A DNA stretch of 64,000 nt from Janthinobacterium violaceinigrum (GCF_009208555.1 NZ_WFLI01000003.1:62001-126000), one strand, 5' to 3'; shown: positions 14,837 to 23,101, counted from the first letter of the stretch. Notes: generated from the sequence alone by a model not told the origin. Translations and numbers: made by a program.

Positions 14837-16561
14837 ATGAAGCGTGATTCCTTCAACATGCCTATCTCCTTCGGCTCGGTTTGCAGCGGCCTCGAAGCCG
14901 CCAGCGTCGCCTGGGGCCCACTCGGCTGGCGCGCCGCCTGGTTGGCTGAGATCGAGCCTTTTCCTTGCGCCGTACTGGCGCACCACTATCCGGACGTACC
15001 AAACCTGGGCGACATGACCAAGGTCGCAGCCCTGATCCGCGACGGCTTCGTGCCGGCACCCGACGTTTTTTGCGGAGGCACTCCGTGCCAAGCGTTCTCG
15101 ATTGCGGGCCTGCGCAACTCGCTCGATGACGAGCGCGGCAACCTTTCCCTTGTTTTTTGCGAGATTGCAGATGAAATTGACGCGCGACGTGCTGCAGCTG
15201 GACTTCTTCCAACCGTCGTCTTTTGGGAAAACGTTCCCGGAGTCCTCTCCACAAAAGACAATGCCTTCGGCTGCTTCCTTGCTGGCCTTGCCGGCGAAGA
15301 TGATCCTATCGAACCGCCAGGGGGTAAATGGGCGAACGCTGGTTGTGTGTATGGCCCCAAAAGAACAGTCGCGTGGAGGATCCTCGACGCCCAATATTTC
15401 GGAGTGGCCCAACGACGCCGTCGTGTGTTCGTTATCGCAAGTGCTGGAGAAGGGTTCGATCCCGCACAGGTACTTTTTGAGTTCGACGGCGTGCGCCGGG
15501 ATACTGCGCCGAGCCGACAAGCGGGGCAAGACGCTGCCGGAGCAGTTGTCGCAGGCGCTGACTACAGTTGCCCTGATGCCGGATGGGAGGAAATCCGGGG
15601 GGCCACCACCCAAGCATTCGGTGGTGGAAAAAATTGCAATCCGACCGAAGTAGGTACAGCTCTTACCGCGCACCCAGGTGGGCGCTACGATCTTGATAAC
15701 GAAACGTTTCTGGTGCAACCGATTGCCTATCCTGTCCAGAATGCTACGCGCGGCAAAGGTCAAAACGGTCTGGGTATAGGTGACGCCGATGCGCCGATGT
15801 ACACGCTCGACAACGGGTCGCAGCACGGCGTGGCGCAGGCCGTCAGTTATGCCCCCCAGGCTGGCGCACTGCGCATGAACCCGAACAGCGGTCCCGATGG
15901 CGTGGGAGTGCAGGAACATATCGCCTACACGCTGGAAGCGCGCGCAGAGGTGCAAGCCGTCGCCTTCAGCTGCAAAGACCACGGCGCCGACGCGACCGTT
16001 GAGCTGGCCCCGACAATGCGCGCTATGGGGCATCAGGGAAGCCATGCGAACGCCGGCGGTCAGCTGGCGGTCTGCATTACCGGTGACGTCATGCACACCC
16101 TTAAGGCCGAGGGATTCGATGCGAGCGAGGATGGCACGGGGCGTGGCCAGCCGATTGTGCCATCGATGGCATTTTGCCAGAACACTCGGGATGAAGTCCG
16201 CTTAATGGGCGGTGACGGAGAAATTTCGGGAGCATTGTCGGCACAGCCCGGCATGAAGCAAACAACGTATGTTGCGCCTGGCATGGCAGTCCGCCGCCTC
16301 ACGCCCCGTGAGTGCGAGCGCCTGCAGGATTTCCCTGACGACTACACGCTCATTCCGTTCGGCCGCAAGATCCGGCCCGAAAAGCTCGACCAGGACTGGA
16401 TCAAATACCTGATGCGCGGCGGGGTGATGTCACGCGACCAAGTCGCACGCGCTGCGGCTGACGGCCCGCGCTACAAGGCCATCGGCAACAGCTGGGCCGT
16501 GTCAAATGTTGCCTGGCTTGGCCGCCGGATTGATGCTGCTGCGCGCCAACTTCGCGCATGA
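14837..16561 (+). CDS. DNA (cytosine-5-)-methyltransferase, 574 aa
   Basis: Shows C5-methyltransferase motifs in order: SAM-binding FGSVCSGLEAAS near the N-terminus, catalytic motif IV GGTPCQAFS (Cys84), motif VI WENVPG (about 130-135), motif VIII QRRRRVF (about 192-198) and C-terminal motifs IX/X RRLTPRECERLQDFPDDY and AIGNSWAVSNV. A very long variable region (about 200-490) with repeated Gly-rich and AYPVQ/SYAPQ-like segments is the target-recognition part. No restriction gene is adjacent, so it is a solitary methylase, probably protecting phage DNA or marking it. ATG 14837 has an AAGGA site; an ATG at 14858 is possible. Confidence 0.9.
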   Translation: MKRDSFNMPISFGSVCSGLEAASVAWGPLGWRAAWLAEIEPFPCAVLAHHYPDVPNLGDMTKVAALIRDGFVPAPDVFCGGTPCQAFSIAGLRNSLDDERGNLSLVFCEIADEIDARRAAAGLLPTVVFWENVPGVLSTKDNAFGCFLAGLAGEDDPIEPPGGKWANAGCVYGPKRTVAWRILDAQYFGVAQRRRRVFVIASAGEGFDPAQVLFEFDGVRRDTAPSRQAGQDAAGAVVAGADYSCPDAGWEEIRGATTQAFGGGKNCNPTEVGTALTAHPGGRYDLDNETFLVQPIAYPVQNATRGKGQNGLGIGDADAPMYTLDNGSQHGVAQAVSYAPQAGALRMNPNSGPDGVGVQEHIAYTLEARAEVQAVAFSCKDHGADATVELAPTMRAMGHQGSHANAGGQLAVCITGDVMHTLKAEGFDASEDGTGRGQPIVPSMAFCQNTRDEVRLMGGDGEISGALSAQPGMKQTTYVAPGMAVRRLTPRECERLQDFPDDYTLIPFGRKIRPEKLDQDWIKYLMRGGVMSRDQVARAAADGPRYKAIGNSWAVSNVAWLGRRIDAAARQLRA

Positions 16562-16599
16562 GCGCGAGATTGCGAGGGTCGCGTGATGTCACTGACAAA

Positions 16600-16893
16600 T
16601 CAATCTATTGGCACAAGCACCAGCTCTCCCGATGGCTCCAGATCTTCCATATTGAAGTGCAGCGTGGTCTCACGAGGTAGTTCGGTGCGGTGGAAATGGG
16701 CAATCGCCACTTTTGCGATTGTTTCGCCTTCGACATTCCTGACCGCTCCGGTCGTTGAGGGGCTCTTAAGAACGTATTCGACTTGCCTCGTAGGGCCAGG
16801 ATGCCCCCAATCAATCAGGACGCTGAGGGGAATGAAGCCTGGTCTTGGTGAAATTATCGCCGTTCCATGCTTCGTATCGCATATGTATTTCAT
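16600..16893 (-). CDS. Small cargo protein of unknown function, 97 aa
   Basis: Minus-strand gene between two plus-strand operon genes, ATG at 16893 with a GGGAGG site 5 nt upstream. The product is mostly beta by pattern (KYICDTKHGTAIISPRP, VEGETIAKVAIAHFH) with one or two cysteines and an acidic end. No membrane segment or signal. Not recognised. It sits right after the methyltransferase stop region (ATGA at 16558-16561 leads nowhere), as with the other antisense cargo genes. Confidence 0.62.
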   Translation of the reverse strand: MKYICDTKHGTAIISPRPGFIPLSVLIDWGHPGPTRQVEYVLKSPSTTGAVRNVEGETIAKVAIAHFHRTELPRETTLHFNMEDLEPSGELVLVPID

Positions 16894-16925
16894 CTTGCCT
16901 CCCTTGTTAGAAAGTCTAGAATAAC

Positions 16926-17357
16926 ATGATCACCAATCGCGCTCAAATTGCCCGTCATCACTTGGCGAACCAGTCGACGCCGGCCTATTCGCTAATCCGC
17001 AAGGTGTGCGCCTGCGGCAAGGCCAGCAGCGCCAAGCAGCTGGTTCAGCACGACAAATGTGCCGCATGCGCGCTGGCCGCCGTCCGCGACGCAATCATGC
17101 CTGGCGACTTCGCCAAGCTGCAGCACATGCTGGGCGCCGTGCAGCAATACCCGAAATCGAAGTGGGGCTGGCGCAACTACTTCGCCGCCGGCAGCGGCCA
17201 GCAGCACGAGGCAATGCGGCGCCTGGTGGTCGCAGGCCTGGCCACGGCCGGCCGTGCAGCTAACGAAATGACCTACTTTCACGCTACTCGCCTGGGTTGC
17301 AAGGCTACCGGCCTCAATGCCGCTGGCATCAAGCGCGCGATGGAGGATGCATCGTGA
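16926..17357 (+). CDS. Phage protein with Cys cluster, 143 aa
   Basis: Residues 28-48 carry CACGK and KCAACA, a possible zinc-binding cluster, followed by a mostly helical part (LQHMLGAVQQYPKS, GWRNYFAAGSGQQHEAMRRL) found in phage early-region proteins of unknown role. Stop overlaps the next GTG by 4 nt. Possibly nucleic-acid binding; function unproven. Confidence 0.65.
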   Translation: MITNRAQIARHHLANQSTPAYSLIRKVCACGKASSAKQLVQHDKCAACALAAVRDAIMPGDFAKLQHMLGAVQQYPKSKWGWRNYFAAGSGQQHEAMRRLVVAGLATAGRAANEMTYFHATRLGCKATGLNAAGIKRAMEDAS

Positions 17358-17656
17358 GCGAATTGACCCTTACTGGCGCCGAGGTCGACACCCTTGTCGC
17401 TCTCATCGAATGCGGCCCTTTATCGCATGGTTACGAGCCGAGCAAATCTGCGCGAGACAGTCTGATCGAACGCGGCCTGGCCGTGTCGATCATCAACAAG
17501 TTTGAGGCCGGCTGGACGGCCGCTACGCTTACCGGCTGCGACGCGTACAAGGCACGCTTCCGCGCCGCACTGGGTGGTAAGGCGGACACTATGCTAGAGG
17601 CGTATGCAGCGCGTGTCGCGCGCCAGGTGATCAATAGCGCTGGGAGTCAGCCATGA
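17354..17656 (+). CDS. Hypothetical phage protein, GTG start, 100 aa
   Basis: GTG at 17354 overlaps the previous stop (GTGA). Soluble, helical, winged-helix-like region LTLTGAEVDTLVALIECG and RDSLIERGLAVSIINK, which is typical of small restriction-like or regulatory phage proteins but not diagnostic. Its stop overlaps an ATG at 17653 that opens into no plausible protein before the next antisense cargo gene. Confidence 0.62.
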   Translation: MSELTLTGAEVDTLVALIECGPLSHGYEPSKSARDSLIERGLAVSIINKFEAGWTAATLTGCDAYKARFRAALGGKADTMLEAYAARVARQVINSAGSQP

Positions 17657-17694
17657 ACCAAGTCGATGTCCTCAATAAAGGTGAAAACCAGTTG

Positions 17695-18336
17695 TTAAGT
17701 GTAGATGGATTCTTTAAAGGTGTGCATAACCTCCCAAAGTCGCTCAACCTGCTTCTTCGCAATTGCCGCTGCAAAATACGTGGCGTCAATATCAAGACCT
17801 ATGGATTGATCCTCATCGTCGCTCGCAGGCCGAACAGTGTCTATGTCCAAAATATGCTTTCTCAAGTTGCTCAATGCATTTTGGACGCCGGCAATTTTCA
17901 TTGCGCAATGCCCTTTCAGTGGCACAAGGGTAGCAAGCTCTTGATTGTCAATAAATACAATCGAGTCGATTTCATTGATGGAGTTGAGCACGTTATCTAT
18001 GGGAATTTTCTTTTTGGTGGAAGGACCGAGCAATTCAGCGATCCGCTCCAACCCCAGGAGCATTGCTTGCATTTTATGTTGGCAATGTGCCGCTTGAATC
18101 ACGGCCAACGTCATTCTTTCTCGCTGGCGAGTCCGCGCTTCGGACGATGCAAGCGCGATGGTGCCGATCAAAGTTCCCGTCGTGCCAATTGCAGCGACCC
18201 AGTATGCCGACAAAGTAGCGTCCATATAGGACCAAGGAACGGCACGGTATCCGTAGTAAGACATTGCGCCCAAGGCAATCATCAAAGTTGCCCATCTAAA
18301 CCAGGTCAGCCAATTCAGCATAAATTTCCTTGTCAA
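17695..18336 (-). CDS. Membrane protein of the three-member cargo family, copy B, 213 aa
   Basis: Two hydrophobic segments (WFRWATLMIALGAMSYYGY and YWVAAIGTTGTLIGTIALAS) are followed by a basic turn and about 140 helical residues with LVPLKGHCAMKIAGVQNALS, the counterpart of the YKMA-x-G motif of copies A and C. It is the most divergent of the three. AT-rich, antisense to the operon, placed between a truncated start at 17653 and the PAPS-reductase gene. No known family; likely inner-membrane with a cytoplasmic domain. Confidence 0.72.
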   Translation of the reverse strand: MTRKFMLNWLTWFRWATLMIALGAMSYYGYRAVPWSYMDATLSAYWVAAIGTTGTLIGTIALASSEARTRQRERMTLAVIQAAHCQHKMQAMLLGLERIAELLGPSTKKKIPIDNVLNSINEIDSIVFIDNQELATLVPLKGHCAMKIAGVQNALSNLRKHILDIDTVRPASDDEDQSIGLDIDATYFAAAIAKKQVERLWEVMHTFKESIYT

Positions 18337-18350
18337 AAGGAAATCTTATC

Positions 18351-19343
18351 ATGAGCCTGATCCACTTGATTTCACTTTCTGGCGGCAAGGACAGCACCGC
18401 AACCGCAATTCTCGCGCTCGAGCTGCACGGTATAGCTGCGTGCCGTTTCGTCATGGCCGATACCGGCAATGAGCACGAGAGCACGCTGGAATATGCACTG
18501 AACTACTTGCCTGTGGCCCTTGGCATCAAGGTCGACGTGGTGCGTGCTGATTTCGCTGATGAATTCGCCACTAAGCGCGCCAATCTGGCGCGCATCGCGG
18601 CCGGCGAACCAGAGTCTGCCGTGTATGGGAAGCGCAAGTTCATGTATCACTGGACGGCCAAGGCCGCGCAGCGTGCGCTTGAGCTGCTACACCCATCTGG
18701 AAACCCATACCTGGACCTTTGCATGGTGCGGGGCGGCTTCCCTTCGCGCAAACGGCAGTTCTGCACGGAATACCTCAAGACCAAACCCTTGACGGAGTTC
18801 GCTATGGAATTGATCGATCGTGAGTGCGATGCGATCTGGTCCTGGCAAGGCGTACGGATCGACGAAAGCCAATCGCGCCGGGAGCGGTTGCAGGGTACTG
18901 GCGCATGCGTCAAGCACTTCGAGGTAGTTGGCGGCGGACTTTTCACGTACCGGCCAATCTTGCGGTGGAACGTCGGCGACGTTTTCGAGGCCCATCGGCT
19001 GGCAGGCATCGAGCCCAATCCGCTCTACAAGCAAGGAATGTCGCGCGTCGGCTGCATGCCTTGCATCAATTGCAGCAAAGGGGAGCTGCACGAAGTGTCA
19101 CGCCGGTTTCCCCAGCACATCGCTCGAATTGCCGAATGGGAGGCTCTGGTGTCGGAAGTGTGCCGGCCGCGCTCGCCAGTGTCCTTCTTTCACATGGGTA
19201 CCAAGGCGCATGCCGGCCAAGCTTCAACCATCGAATCGGTGGTCGAGTGGTCGAAGACCAGCCGAGGCGGCAAACAATTTTCACTGCTCACAGCGTTGGA
19301 TGAGTCGACGGCGTGCAGTTCCGCATATGGATTATGCGAGTGA
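18351..19343 (+). CDS. PAPS reductase/DndC-like phage protein, 330 aa
   Basis: Belongs to the adenine-nucleotide alpha-hydrolase superfamily: PP-loop SGGKDST at residues 10-16, then FVMADTGNEHESTLEYALNY and CMVRGGFPSRKRQFC. A C-terminal cysteine cluster (VGCMPCINCSKGE) could hold an iron-sulfur cluster. Such phage proteins are usually labelled phosphoadenosine phosphosulfate reductase, but a role in sulfur-containing base or tRNA modification is equally possible. ATG 18351 is chosen because of the AAAGGAAA site; ORF extends 21 nt further upstream. It follows the methyltransferase by two genes. Confidence 0.82.
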   Translation: MSLIHLISLSGGKDSTATAILALELHGIAACRFVMADTGNEHESTLEYALNYLPVALGIKVDVVRADFADEFATKRANLARIAAGEPESAVYGKRKFMYHWTAKAAQRALELLHPSGNPYLDLCMVRGGFPSRKRQFCTEYLKTKPLTEFAMELIDRECDAIWSWQGVRIDESQSRRERLQGTGACVKHFEVVGGGLFTYRPILRWNVGDVFEAHRLAGIEPNPLYKQGMSRVGCMPCINCSKGELHEVSRRFPQHIARIAEWEALVSEVCRPRSPVSFFHMGTKAHAGQASTIESVVEWSKTSRGGKQFSLLTALDESTACSSAYGLCE

Positions 19344-19453
19344 TGATCGAGAGCTCCATGCAAATAGGCATTTTGATGCGTCCATTCGACATCAGACTAC
19401 GAAGCGTTTTTTTCCAGCCACATGAGCGAAATAGTTGCATGGCACTGAATAAA

Positions 19454-19645
19454 TCATCGAATTACGGGTGTCCCTGCGCGCATAAATTCCGCGTGCTTTA
19501 CCTTCAGATCATCGATGATTGCCTCCATTTCTGCATCCATCGTGGCGGCGCCAGCGATCATTTTTTCGATGTGCTCATCGTATCGCTCAGTGGCAGCTTT
19601 CCACGACTTGTATGCAGTCCGAAATTCTTCGATATTGAAAGTCAT
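19454..19645 (-). CDS. Small coiled-coil cargo protein, 63 aa
   Basis: ATG at 19645 has a GGGGAG site at 5 nt. The protein is one long charged helix (KSWKAATERYDEHIEKMIAG, MEAIIDDLKVKHAEFM). Antisense to the operon and immediately downstream of copy C, on the same strand, so the two could share a transcript. No family recognised. Confidence 0.58.
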   Translation of the reverse strand: MTFNIEEFRTAYKSWKAATERYDEHIEKMIAGAATMDAEMEAIIDDLKVKHAEFMRAGTPVIR

Positions 19646-19747
19646 AGCACTCCCCTTATTTTAATGAAAGGTCATCCAACTTGCGCCAAAAAAGTAAGTA
19701 TATTTTTTTGTTATCTTCCAGCGAATCGAGCTAAATCATATTCTATT

Positions 19748-20398
19748 TTAGCCATTATATGGGCTTGTAAATTTATGGACAGCAGCTTGGATACGCTGTG
19801 CAGCAATCTCGAAACACAGCGTACCTTCGTTAAGTGCACTTGCTATCTTCCCAGCATATTGCATTCGAAGGAAATTATCTGTCCTAATACCGTCATTGGC
19901 TCTTGCCTCCTTGATCAATCCAATGGCAGTGTTGATACGATCTATGCCCGCAGCCATCTTGTATGCGCAGTTATTCGGCAGTGGAGTCAGTTTTGCCAAG
20001 TCTTCTGCTTTCCATTGTGGCTGAGATTCCAAAATGACAAGATGCTTTTCAAATTCACGATAGTCGCCATCGGCCCGTCCTACCTGATCGAACCATTCCA
20101 AAGACTTCTGTGTATTGCTGACTACTTGAGCAAGTTGGAAAACCATACTTGCTCCAATGACTTGAGCAGTTACCAACGCATCGTTCTTCAATTTTCGTTC
20201 TTGCATTCTCGAAAGCCATACCGCAGCAACAATAGCTGCGAACGAACCGAGTGCCTGGGTCCATCCTGCGGCTTCGCTGGATTGAAAGCCTTGCTTAAAA
20301 ATTGCAAAAATAAGGCCAGTAAGAATAAAAATAGAGGTAACAACAATTACGCCGGCAATGATCCATTCTTGAGTTTGCGTTGTGTCGGGATTTTCCAT
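19748..20398 (-). CDS. Membrane protein of the three-member cargo family, copy C, 216 aa
   Basis: Two membrane helices (IIAGVIVVTSIFILTGLIFA and GWTQALGSFAAIVAAVWLS) precede about 150 helical residues with NNCAYKMAAGIDRINTA. The second helix and the YKMA-x-G motif match copy A closely. Start is uncertain: ATG 20398 lacks a clear ribosome site, while ATG 20440 (adding 14 residues) has GGGAAAG before it. AT-rich cargo gene, antisense, ending before the 63-aa coiled-coil gene. Confidence 0.72.
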   Translation of the reverse strand: MENPDTTQTQEWIIAGVIVVTSIFILTGLIFAIFKQGFQSSEAAGWTQALGSFAAIVAAVWLSRMQERKLKNDALVTAQVIGASMVFQLAQVVSNTQKSLEWFDQVGRADGDYREFEKHLVILESQPQWKAEDLAKLTPLPNNCAYKMAAGIDRINTAIGLIKEARANDGIRTDNFLRMQYAGKIASALNEGTLCFEIAAQRIQAAVHKFTSPYNG

Positions 20399-20490
20399 TG
20401 TTATTTGAAGTGTATTTTTGTTGCAGGAAGCCAGCATCATAACGTCTTTCCCGATTGCTCTAAAACTTGGCCCGCTCTCAGGAGGTGGAA

Positions 20491-20979
20491 ATGAAGCGCT
20501 CACCCATGAATCCAGGTAAGCCGCTGGCAGGCAGTCCATTCAAACGCACCTCGCCCATGCCCAGCACCGGCATGCTCTCCGTGCAGGCGTTCCAGCGCAC
20601 TGCGCCGAAGCGCAAGGTCGGCTTGAAGTCGAAAGGCCCGGTCTCGACGGCGATCCGGCGTTCCGCGCGTGGCCAGGACTGCACGCTGCGTTTGGCCGTC
20701 TGTAACTTCGACCCTGACACCACCGTGCTCTGCCATTCGAACTTCCTGGCAGACGGGAAGGGCGTGGGCCTGAAGGCGCCAGACACGGCCGCCGCGTTCG
20801 GCTGCAGCGCCTGCCACGACGTGCTCGACGGCCGGCGCCCGCGCCCGGCTGATCTGTCGCTGGCCGGCCTGGAGGCTGCCTTTCGCGCGGCCGTCGGTGC
20901 CACTCACGAAATTTTACGGTCAATGGGTCTGCTCGCTTCAGTCCCCAACGACCAAAAACAAAATATGGAACACACATGA
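20491..20979 (+). CDS. YbcO-like (DUF1364) phage nuclease, 162 aa
   Basis: ATG at 20491 follows AGGAGGTGG. Residues about 55-125 match the YbcO/DUF1364 family of lambdoid and other prophages: RRSARGQDCTLRL, CNFDPDTTVLCHSN, KAPDTAAAFGCSACHDVLDG. The cysteine and histidine residues form the zinc-binding HNH-like core. YbcO is a predicted nuclease encoded in the nin-like region with other recombination genes. The basic N-terminal 50 residues are probably disordered. Confidence 0.82.
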   Translation: MKRSPMNPGKPLAGSPFKRTSPMPSTGMLSVQAFQRTAPKRKVGLKSKGPVSTAIRRSARGQDCTLRLAVCNFDPDTTVLCHSNFLADGKGVGLKAPDTAAAFGCSACHDVLDGRRPRPADLSLAGLEAAFRAAVGATHEILRSMGLLASVPNDQKQNMEHT

Positions 20980-21380
20980 CGCGCATTAACTTCCGTGAAT
21001 TCGTGCTGGGCGCCATGCCCGGCACCAAAGCCGATATAGTCATCAAGTCAGGCGTCAGCCAAGCGGCCGTGCTGCGGTGCGTGCGCCTGCTGCACGGCGG
21101 CCGCAAGATCTGTATCGCCGGCTGGCGGCCGTACCCGCGCGCTGGCGCCGCCATGGCCGTTTATGCCGTAGGCGACTTGCCTGACGCGCCATGCAAGCTG
21201 AAGAACCTGACCAAGAGCCGGATCCGCCTGCGCTTCGAGGCCAAAGCCAAGCAGGACGGCCGCTGGGACTCGATGAAGGCGCGCTGGCGCAGCAAGTACT
21301 GGATCCGTAAGGCGGGCGCCGTGGGCGATCCGCTGGTAGCTGCGCTGTTCGGCGCGGCGCGCACACAGGAGGCTCGCTAA
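20976..21380 (+). CDS. Putative winged-helix phage protein, 134 aa
   Basis: Starts in a 4-nt overlap with the YbcO-like gene. Residues about 12-50 (GAMPGTKADIVIKSGVSQAA, LRCVRLLHGGRKICI) form a helix-turn-helix with wing, typical of small phage DNA-binding proteins; the C-terminal half is basic (RWDSMKARWRSKYWIRK). Its TAA overlaps the replication gene start by one base. Likely DNA-binding; exact job unknown. Confidence 0.65.
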   Translation: MTRINFREFVLGAMPGTKADIVIKSGVSQAAVLRCVRLLHGGRKICIAGWRPYPRAGAAMAVYAVGDLPDAPCKLKNLTKSRIRLRFEAKAKQDGRWDSMKARWRSKYWIRKAGAVGDPLVAALFGAARTQEAR

Positions 21381-22252
21381 TGGGCCGCATTCGTACTGTA
21401 AAACCGGAGCTGTTTAAGCACGAGGATCTGTTCGACCTGGAAAAGGAGACTGGCCTGCCTATTCGCACGGCCTTTATGGGCCTGTTCACCTGCTGCGACA
21501 AGGAAGGGCGCTTTAAGTGGCGCCCGCGCGCGCTAAAGCTCGACATTCTGCCATACGACGAGCTCGATTTTTCACGCGTGCTTGACGCGTTGATGACGCG
21601 TGGATTTGTTGTCAAATATGAGGTCGAAGGCGAGTTTTTCGGCTTTATTCCGACATTTTCCAAGCACCAAGTCATAAATAACCGTGAATCTGACTCAGAA
21701 TTGCCCGCACCGGACGAATCCCTATATATATCAATGACTTCGACGCGTGCGGCACGCGTGGATGACGCGACAGTCACGCCCCTTAAGCATGCTCAAGTGG
21801 AAGGGAAGGGAAAGGAAGGGAAAGGAAGGGAAGGGGAACAGGAAGGGAAGGAGACTCTTGTCGAGCAAACCCAGCTCGACCCCGTGACGACGATCTTCGC
21901 GTTCTGGCAAAAAGTCATGGACTCGCCCAAGTCGGTTCTGGACGAAAAACGCAAGCGCCTGATCGTCAAGGCGCTCAAGGGCTACTCACCGGCTGACATT
22001 TGCAAAGCCATCCGTGGCTGCTCGAAAACGCCGCACAACATGGGCCAGAACGACAGCAAAACGAAGTACAACGGCCTGGGCCTGATCCTGCGCGACGCGG
22101 ACCACATCGACCGCTTCATCCGCAACGACGCAGGTCAGGCTCGCGCCAGCGCCGGCAATGAGTCGATCGAGCAGACGAATGAGCGGGTCATGCGGGAGTT
22201 GATGGGCGCTTCCGCGCCAGCCGGCGACATCATCGACATGGTGCCCGCATGA
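21380..22252 (+). CDS. Phage replication initiator-like protein, 290 aa
   Basis: The N-terminal domain (MGRIRTVKPELFKHEDLFDL, GLFTCCDKEGRFKWRPR, LDILPYDELDFSRVLDALM) matches the winged-helix domain of phage O/DnaD-type replisome organisers. A Glu/Lys/Gly linker (residues about 141-157) is encoded by a purine repeat at 21799-21854, as lambda O contains its iterons. The C-terminal part (IFAFWQKVMDSPKS, ALKGYSPADICKAIRGC, YNGLGLILRDADHIDRF) resembles other phage replication proteins. Would open the phage origin and recruit the helicase loader encoded next. Confidence 0.8.
   Translation: MGRIRTVKPELFKHEDLFDLEKETGLPIRTAFMGLFTCCDKEGRFKWRPRALKLDILPYDELDFSRVLDALMTRGFVVKYEVEGEFFGFIPTFSKHQVINNRESDSELPAPDESLYISMTSTRAARVDDATVTPLKHAQVEGKGKEGKGREGEQEGKETLVEQTQLDPVTTIFAFWQKVMDSPKSVLDEKRKRLIVKALKGYSPADICKAIRGCSKTPHNMGQNDSKTKYNGLGLILRDADHIDRFIRNDAGQARASAGNESIEQTNERVMRELMGASAPAGDIIDMVPA
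21799..21854 (+). repeat. Purine-only iterated tract inside the initiator gene
   Basis: About 55 bases, all A or G save one C, built from repeats of GGAAGGGAAA and variants, with at least six GGG runs. Repeats inside an O-like gene are the lambda-type position of the replication origin. The tract could form a G-quadruplex or triplex. Protein side: a Glu-Gly-Lys repeat linker. Confidence 0.7.
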
Positions 22253-23091
22253 ACGCCGCCGACACGCCACGCTTCATGCAGCTGCTGGCCGAGATGCTGG
22301 CGGCCTACGGCAAGTCGCTCCCGGAGCCTGCCATGTCCCGCGCCTGGCTAGCCAACCTTGAACCCTATCCGCTGCGCACGGTGGCGGCTGCCATGCAGGC
22401 CTATCGCGATGAGAACGGCGAATTTGCGCCTGTACCGGCGGGCATCGCCAAGCGCTGCAAGCTCATGGACGGCCGGCCAGGTGCGGAAGAAGCCTGGGCC
22501 ATCGCTTTGACCAGCCAGGACGAAATGGCCAGCGTGGTCTGGACCACCGAGATCGCCGAGGCGTTCCGGATCTGCAGGCCTGTGCTCGACTCCAGCGGCG
22601 CCATTAGCGCGCGCAAGCCGTTCCTGGAGGCATACGAGCGCATCGTTGCCGCTGCGCGCCTGGACCGGCGCCCGGCCGAGTGGCTGGCATCCGTGGGCTG
22701 GGACAAGACGCGCCACGTCGAGGTGCTGGGCAATGCGGTGAGGGCAGGGCTGCTGCCGGCACCGGCTGTGGCGGGCCTGCTGCAGGGCAAGCAGGACCAG
22801 ACACCGGACGATGCCGCGCGCGCGCAACTTGCCGCGATCAAAAAAATGATTGCTGACGGTGCTGCGGCGAAGGAGGCAGCGCGCTTGGAGGGCGTCGAGC
22901 AGCAACGCCTGGCGGACGAGGAATTCAAGCGGTCGACTGCCGAACGTGTCCAGCTTTACCTGGCCGGCGGCAGAAATGCAGCTGGCCCGGCAAGCGCGAA
23001 TGCCGCTCAGGATTTGCCAGAGGCACCGCCGCACTGCGCAAGGGCCATGGCCGCTACGGAAGTGACGTACCCATCAGAAAAAACGGCTTAA
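22249..23091 (+). CDS. Putative helicase-loader-like replication protein, 280 aa
   Basis: Starts in a 4-nt overlap with the initiator gene. The N-terminal half (RFMQLLAEMLAAYGKSLPEP, YPLRTVAAAMQAYRDENGEF, APVPAGIAKRCKLMDGRPGA) fits a family of phage proteins that occupy the lambda P position in betaproteobacterial prophages. The C-terminal half is helical, Ala-rich, with basic and acidic stretches. The helicase-loader role is inferred from position; no ATPase motif is visible. Confidence 0.62.
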   Translation: MNAADTPRFMQLLAEMLAAYGKSLPEPAMSRAWLANLEPYPLRTVAAAMQAYRDENGEFAPVPAGIAKRCKLMDGRPGAEEAWAIALTSQDEMASVVWTTEIAEAFRICRPVLDSSGAISARKPFLEAYERIVAAARLDRRPAEWLASVGWDKTRHVEVLGNAVRAGLLPAPAVAGLLQGKQDQTPDDAARAQLAAIKKMIADGAAAKEAARLEGVEQQRLADEEFKRSTAERVQLYLAGGRNAAGPASANAAQDLPEAPPHCARAMAATEVTYPSEKTA

Positions 23092-23101
23092 AAGGCTTTA
23101 A

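Noticed and set aside
14097..14840. Plus-strand frame starting in ATGA after the 134-aa gene
   Set aside because: Complementary to the membrane protein copy A, which has clear membrane helices and relatives; the plus frame looks random. Kept only as a probable gene stub.
14798..16096. 432-codon minus-strand frame opposite the methyltransferase
   Set aside because: The plus strand has all cytosine methyltransferase motifs; this is its shadow.
17653..18354. Plus-strand frame of 233 codons opposite copy B
   Set aside because: Cys/His/Arg-rich random composition; the opposite strand encodes a membrane protein with relatives in the window.
19313..20494. 393-codon plus-strand frame opposite the coiled-coil gene and copy C
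   Set aside because: Runs through an intergenic region and two antisense genes with good starts; no domain visible.
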